This document shows positions 60,529 to 64,000 of a stretch of DNA of 64,000 nt, in pieces. The translations under genes and the position numbers were made by a program. A model generated the notes under the pieces. The model was not told where the DNA came from and searched no databases. It was given only the letters and a program-made list of their open reading frames with translations. Location of the stretch: positions 14,446 through 78,445 of the forward strand of contig CAZJXF010000001.1 of NCBI GenBank assembly GCA_964549995.1. The letters run 5' to 3'. Source of the DNA: Desulfatirhabdium sp964549995 (GTDB lineage Bacteria; Desulfobacterota; Desulfobacteria; Desulfobacterales; Desulfatirhabdiaceae). Positions within the stretch are counted from its first letter, which is position 1, and each line of letters begins with the position of its first letter.

Positions 60529-61647
60529 GTGAACATCCTTTTTTACAGCCCGATGAAGCCGATCGACCATCCGAACCCCTCCGGGGATCAGACAACGGCC
60601 ATCGGGCTGGTGTCTTTTTTGAAGTCAGCCGGTCATTCCGTGGAAACAGCCAGTCGGGTACGAGCCAGATATGGGTATTGGAAACCGTGGCTGATCCCGA
60701 AACTTCTTGCCGACCTCCGTCACATTGAACGCCTGGCATCCTTCCGAAAACCCGATCTCTTCCTGACCCACCACACCTACTACAAGGCGCCGGATATCCT
60801 CGGTCCTGTCGTATCCAAAAGACTGCGAATTCCGTATGTCGTGTTTCAGGGGATTTATTCCACCAAACATCGTCGAAATCCGAAAACGTGGCCCGGATAT
60901 GTGCTGAACCGAAAGGCCCTGGTGGCAGCCGCCCATGTCTTTACCAACCGAAGGGTGGATCATGAAAATTTGAAGCGATTGATTTCCGAGGAGCGACTCA
61001 GCTATATCCGGCCCGGCATCGATCCCAGAGGGTTCGGCTTCTCGCAGGCTCATCGATACGAATGGCGACACCGTTTGAAGATTCCAGTCGATATGCCGGT
61101 CCTGGTGAGTGCGGCCATGTTTCGGCCGGGCGTCAAGGCTGACGGCATTTCCTGGATGATTGAGGTGAGCGGGCGATTGTCTGCCAAGGGGTTTCGCCAT
61201 GTCCTGCTCATCGCGGGAGACGGTCCGGAAAACGATCGTTTGAAATCGCTTGCTTCGGCAAACCCCTCCATCGTATTCTTGGGGAAAATCCCTCGAAACC
61301 GAATGTGTTGCATATATAGTGCAGGAGATGTGTTCGCTTTCCCCGGAATTCGAGAAAGCCTCGGGATGGTATATCTGGAGGCTCAGAGCTGTGGGCTTCC
61401 GGTGGTTGCCTTCGACAACGGCGGTATTGCCGAAGTGGTACGCCGAAATGAGACCGGCTTTTTGACGCCCCCTTTCGATTCGGAGGCGTTCGATCGAGCG
61501 ATTATCCGCCTGCTGACCGACCTCGACCTGCGTCGCCGAATGGGCGAGGCCGGTGCCCGATCCGTTCGAATGGACCACGATGCCAGTCGCAATTTCGGGG
61601 AGGTGGAATGCGTGCTCCAGTCGTTACAGACAAAATGCCGTTGCTGA
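60529..61647 (+). CDS. Glycosyltransferase family 4
   Basis: 372 residues from a GTG at 60529, where VNILFYSPMKPIDHPNPSGDQT begins as in GT-B enzymes. LIAGDGPENDRLKSL, VFAFPGIRESLGMVYLEAQSCGLPVVAFDNGGIAEVV (in parts) give the donor site with its EX7E motif. The acceptor is unknown. It lies alone between rnfB and selD. Frames reaching further upstream enter the repeat. Confidence 0.82.
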   Translation: MNILFYSPMKPIDHPNPSGDQTTAIGLVSFLKSAGHSVETASRVRARYGYWKPWLIPKLLADLRHIERLASFRKPDLFLTHHTYYKAPDILGPVVSKRLRIPYVVFQGIYSTKHRRNPKTWPGYVLNRKALVAAAHVFTNRRVDHENLKRLISEERLSYIRPGIDPRGFGFSQAHRYEWRHRLKIPVDMPVLVSAAMFRPGVKADGISWMIEVSGRLSAKGFRHVLLIAGDGPENDRLKSLASANPSIVFLGKIPRNRMCCIYSAGDVFAFPGIRESLGMVYLEAQSCGLPVVAFDNGGIAEVVRRNETGFLTPPFDSEAFDRAIIRLLTDLDLRRRMGEAGARSVRMDHDASRNFGEVECVLQSLQTKCRC

Positions 61648-61674
61648 TTTTCGTATGAAAAGGACTGTTGCGCC

Positions 61675-62724
61675 ATGTCAGAGCCATCCCTTCGCCTGAC
61701 GCAGACCGTCAAAGGTGCCGGCTGAGCGTCGAAACTGGCTCCGGGGGACCTGGAGCGGGCTTTGTGCGGCCTGGTATTTCCGACGGACGAAAACGTTCTG
61801 GTGGGCTTGAATCGCGCCGATGATGCCGGTGTGTATCGCATTTCCGACGATCTCGCTCTCATTCAGACGGTCGACTTCTTTACGCCGGTTGTGGACGATC
61901 CTTACTGGTTCGGGCAGATTGCGGCAGCCAACGCGCTGAGCGATGTCTATGCCATGGGAGGAATGCCGAAAACGGCCATGAATTTGGTCGGTTTCCCCAG
62001 CAAGACCATGGATATCGGGATTTTGCGACAGGTCATCCAGGGGGGGATCGACAAGATCGCCGAGGCGGGAGCGGTTTTGATCGGCGGTCACAGCGTGGAA
62101 GATACAGAGCTGAAATACGGTCTGTCGGTAACGGGATTCGTCCATCCCGCTCGGGTGCTCATCAAGGCCAATCTGCAGCCCGGAGATCGTCTCATCCTGA
62201 CCAAACCGCTCGGTACCGGCATCGTCAATACGGCCATCAAGGGCGGGCTGGCGGAACCGGAACTGATCGATCGGGTCACCCGGTTGATGGCCACCCTCAA
62301 CCGGGAGGCATCCGAATCGATGCTTCATTATCCCGTTCATGCATGCACCGACATTACCGGATTCGGGTTGATCGGCCATTTGGCGGAAATGGTGCAAGGG
62401 TCGGGTATCGGGGTGCATATCGAAGCCGGAAAGATCCCCATGCTTCCGGAAGCGCGGGATTTTGCGGCCATGGGGCTTGTCCCTGCAGGCGCTTATCGAA
62501 ATCGGGACTTTCGTGCTCCCATGGTGCATGCCAATGCAGACGTCGATCCCTTCGTGATGGATATCCTGTACGATCCGCAGACATCCGGCGGCCTGTTGAT
62601 CTGCGTTCCACCGTCTGTTGCAGACCAGCTGCTCGAGGATCTTCATCGGAAGGGGATCGCAGAAGCCGCCAGCATCGGCGAAGTGCTTCGTATGGCGGAG
62701 ATGGTGATCGAGGTGTCGGCCTAG
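61675..62724 (+). CDS. selD: Selenide, water dikinase SelD with selenocysteine at residue 17
   Basis: 349 residues when the in-frame TGA at 61723-61725 is read as selenocysteine. The enzyme makes selenophosphate from selenide and ATP. RLTQTVKGAG-U-ASK aligns with the active-site Cys17 and Lys20 of E. coli SelD, and the TGA falls exactly at position 17. Downstream motifs are complete: DDAGVYRI, QTVDFFTPVVDDPYWFGQIAAANALSDVYAMGG (in parts), GGHSVEDTELKYG, TDITGFGLIGHLAEM and DPQTSGGLL. Frame and length stay intact across the TGA. AAAAGGA lies 11 bases before the ATG. A standard gene caller would start at 61762 and lose the active site. Confidence 0.95.
61723..61765 (+). promoter_or_regulatory. 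UGA codon with candidate bacterial SECIS hairpin in selD
   Basis: Directly after the TGA, GCTCCGG (61738-61744) pairs with CTGGAGC (61750-61756) with one G-T pair, around the loop GGGAC. AAA/TTT can extend the base. The apical loop lies about 20 bases after the TGA, the distance used by bacterial SECIS elements recognised by SelB. Confidence 0.7.
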
Positions 62725-62809
62725 GCAGCAGGCAGCGGTGCGGGAGGGGCCGGCAGCAGTGGCGGAAGGCGTTTTTTGCAGCAATGGATACCAACGGTAA
62801 AACGGTCTT

Positions 62810-63007
62810 ATGGAACATACCCAAAAACCCATCGTCGATCTCAGTGAATGCATCCTCTGCGGTGTCTGTGTGGATGTGGCGCCAACGGTCTTTCGGATGA
62901 ATTCTTCCGGTTACATAGAAGTCATCGATCTCGATACCTATCCCAAGGAACCGGTCGACGACGCCATTCGAAACTGCCCGGGGCGATGCATCGAGTGGGG
63001 AGTTTGA
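62810..63007 (+). CDS. Small ferredoxin
   Basis: 65 residues. VDLSECILCGVCVDVAPTVFRM carries CxxCxxC and IRNCPGRCIEWG carries the fourth cysteine, so it binds one 4Fe-4S cluster (or 3Fe-4S), like single-cluster ferredoxins of sulfate reducers. It lies between selD and the HEAT-like gene on the same strand. The ribosome site is weak. Confidence 0.88.
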   Translation: MEHTQKPIVDLSECILCGVCVDVAPTVFRMNSSGYIEVIDLDTYPKEPVDDAIRNCPGRCIEWGV

Positions 63008-63125
63008 TACGAGCCTGAGCGGGTTGGTTTGTCCGAAGCAAAGCAAAAGGCTTTTCTCCTTCCATTCGGCTTCATTTAAGACTCACGGACTCTTGTGAGC
63101 CCTCCTTGATCAGGGAGAAATCCCC

Positions 63126-63776
63126 ATGCCCGAAAGCGGTTTCCGCAATCGAAAAGCTCAGCTCCATCGGTGGATCCGGGAATGCGATGTTCCCGAGCTG
63201 AAGGACCGGCTTGCCGAAGCTCCGACGGCGGCATGGGTGCATCCAGTGCTGTCGCTGCTGTATCAAAGGGAAGAAACCATCTTCCCGAAAGCGGTCGAAC
63301 TGTGTGGTTGGATCGTTCAGCGGTTGTGGAACGAGGACCGGGAAGCCGCCCGAAATGTCATCCGAAGGCTGTTTTGGAGTCTCAACGAAGAAAGCGGCGC
63401 CATCGGATGGGGAGCACCCGAAGCGCTGGGGGCGATCATCGCATCGAGTGAATCCATCGCCCGTGAATATGCCCGCCTGCTCATATCTCTCTTGCGCTCC
63501 CAGGCCAGTTTCATCGATCATCCAAGTATCCGCAGCGGCATTCTCTGGGCTTCGGTTCGGGTGATTCGATCCTTTCCGCAGCTCATGGATTCGGACGTTT
63601 CGGATGTTCTGGCGTCCTATTGCGACCATCCCGATCCGGCAACCCACGAACCGGCCAGGCTTGCCAAAACTCTCCTCGAAGAAAAATCATCGACACCTTC
63701 GATGGGATGCGTTTTCAGCAAGTCCATCCGATGTAACCATTCGGGAAAGGAGCGTTCTATACCGTCGCCGACGTAA
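63126..63776 (+). CDS. HEAT-like helical protein (DVU0298-type)
   Basis: 216 residues, helical repeats. VIRRLFWSLNEESGAIGWGAPEALGAIIASS and SILLRSQ-type helices recall a conserved family in sulfate reducers named after DVU0298; I rely on memory for that name. No enzyme motif or signal peptide is seen. AGGGAG lies before the ATG. The last about 25 residues (MGCVFSKSIRCNHSGKER) lie close to a repeat B copy and may be recent in origin. Confidence 0.7.
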   Translation: MPESGFRNRKAQLHRWIRECDVPELKDRLAEAPTAAWVHPVLSLLYQREETIFPKAVELCGWIVQRLWNEDREAARNVIRRLFWSLNEESGAIGWGAPEALGAIIASSESIAREYARLLISLLRSQASFIDHPSIRSGILWASVRVIRSFPQLMDSDVSDVLASYCDHPDPATHEPARLAKTLLEEKSSTPSMGCVFSKSIRCNHSGKERSIPSPT

Positions 63777-64000
63777 GGGCGAGAAGCCACAAGTCTCGTA
63801 CGAGTCGCATGGGGGGGAGACACGCCTTTTTCGTTGCATCGGATAAACTCAGCCGCCCGAGCTCGTAAGGGCCGGGCATGTGGCCAGACTTCAACGATGG
63901 ATCATTGAAACGCAATATCTTGTTATTCAAACGGATATGACTTGGATGAGCATGCCCAGCCCAACGATCTCCGGCGGCTTCAAACAAGTATCCGATGCAA
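63777..64000 (+). repeat. Repeat family B, copy 4, cut by the window end
   Basis: ACAAGTCTCGTACGAGTCGC, then CAGCCGCCCGAGCTCGTAAGG and CCAACGATCTCCGGCGGCTTC match the other copies. The left terminal repeat is degraded (GGGCGAGAAGCCAC). The right part lies outside the window. Confidence 0.82.

Noticed and set aside
61723..61725. TGA read as a premature stop, making selD a pseudogene
   Set aside because: The codon is exactly at the catalytic position, both flanks are conserved in frame, and a SECIS-like hairpin follows.

Overview
The window reads as a chromosomal segment of a strictly anaerobic, Gram-negative, cytochrome-rich bacterium, most likely a sulfate-reducing or related member of the Desulfobacterota (class Desulfobacteria). 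The signs are an Rnf complex with a multihaem cytochrome, desulfoferrodoxin, rubrerythrin and rubredoxin:oxygen oxidoreductase, a tungsten-type aldehyde ferredoxin oxidoreductase, a Na+-pumping acyl-CoA decarboxylase, tandem porins of the type seen in sulfate reducers, and a selenocysteine-containing SelD. Coding is dense on both strands. There is no rRNA, tRNA, CRISPR array, prophage or intact insertion sequence.

Layout. 0.3-3.4 kb: a TRAP carboxylate transporter (dctQ-dctM-dctP). 3.5-5.2 kb: an exported FG-GAP/VCBS repeat protein. 5.9-10.5 kb: three tandem paralogous outer-membrane porins. 10.7-13.5 kb: a cysteine-rich ferredoxin-like protein and a large protein of uncertain function with nucleoside-phosphorylase-like traits. 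13.6-19.1 kb: a translationally coupled LPS/lipid A operon led by a radical SAM gene. 19.5-24.5 kb: a Cys-rich small protein, an HD hydrolase, a small exported protein and a giant AsmA-like protein. 24.8-30.5 kb: an oxygen and superoxide defence island. 30.6-35.4 kb: gatB, a lipoprotein and two glycosyltransferases. 35.7-38.4 kb: an aldehyde ferredoxin oxidoreductase operon divergent from an IclR regulator. 39.4-41.3 kb: a Pit phosphate transporter and its DUF47 partner. 41.7-42.6 kb: a toxin-antitoxin-like nucleotidyltransferase pair. 42.6-44.8 kb: rsmG and a NifA-like sigma-54 activator. 45.5-50.0 kb: the biotin-dependent decarboxylase Na+ pump. 50.4-52.9 kb: a rubredoxin/membrane fusion, a STAS protein, a PrmA-like methyltransferase and a universal stress protein. 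53.4-60.3 kb: cytochrome c-rnfCDGEA-rnfB. 60.5-63.8 kb: a glycosyltransferase, selenoprotein SelD, a ferredoxin and a HEAT-like protein.

How it works together. Carboxylic or 2-oxo acids enter by the TRAP system. Aldehydes are oxidised to acids with reduction of ferredoxin. Ferredoxin can be re-oxidised by Rnf, coupled to ion pumping, and the decarboxylase adds a second ion pump. The most unusual point is the Rnf complex. RnfC has lost the glycine-rich and NGAECEP-type motifs expected for FMN/NADH binding, while RnfB is fused to a complete GltD/NfnB-type FAD-NAD(P)H oxidoreductase, and a five-haem membrane-anchored cytochrome leads the cluster. This suggests a rewired electron path.

The non-coding space is dominated by several families of dispersed repeats. 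Family A is about 126 bp with near-perfect terminal inverted repeats. Family B is about 300 bp with CTCGCAAAAAGTC-type ends. A composite family combines GTCAGAA-type heptamer arrays with a GGGCGACCCGCCGGGTCGCCC-like palindrome. There are also GGGCAGT heptamer arrays. Several copies split operons or abut stop codons, and they look like non-autonomous mobile or REP-like elements.
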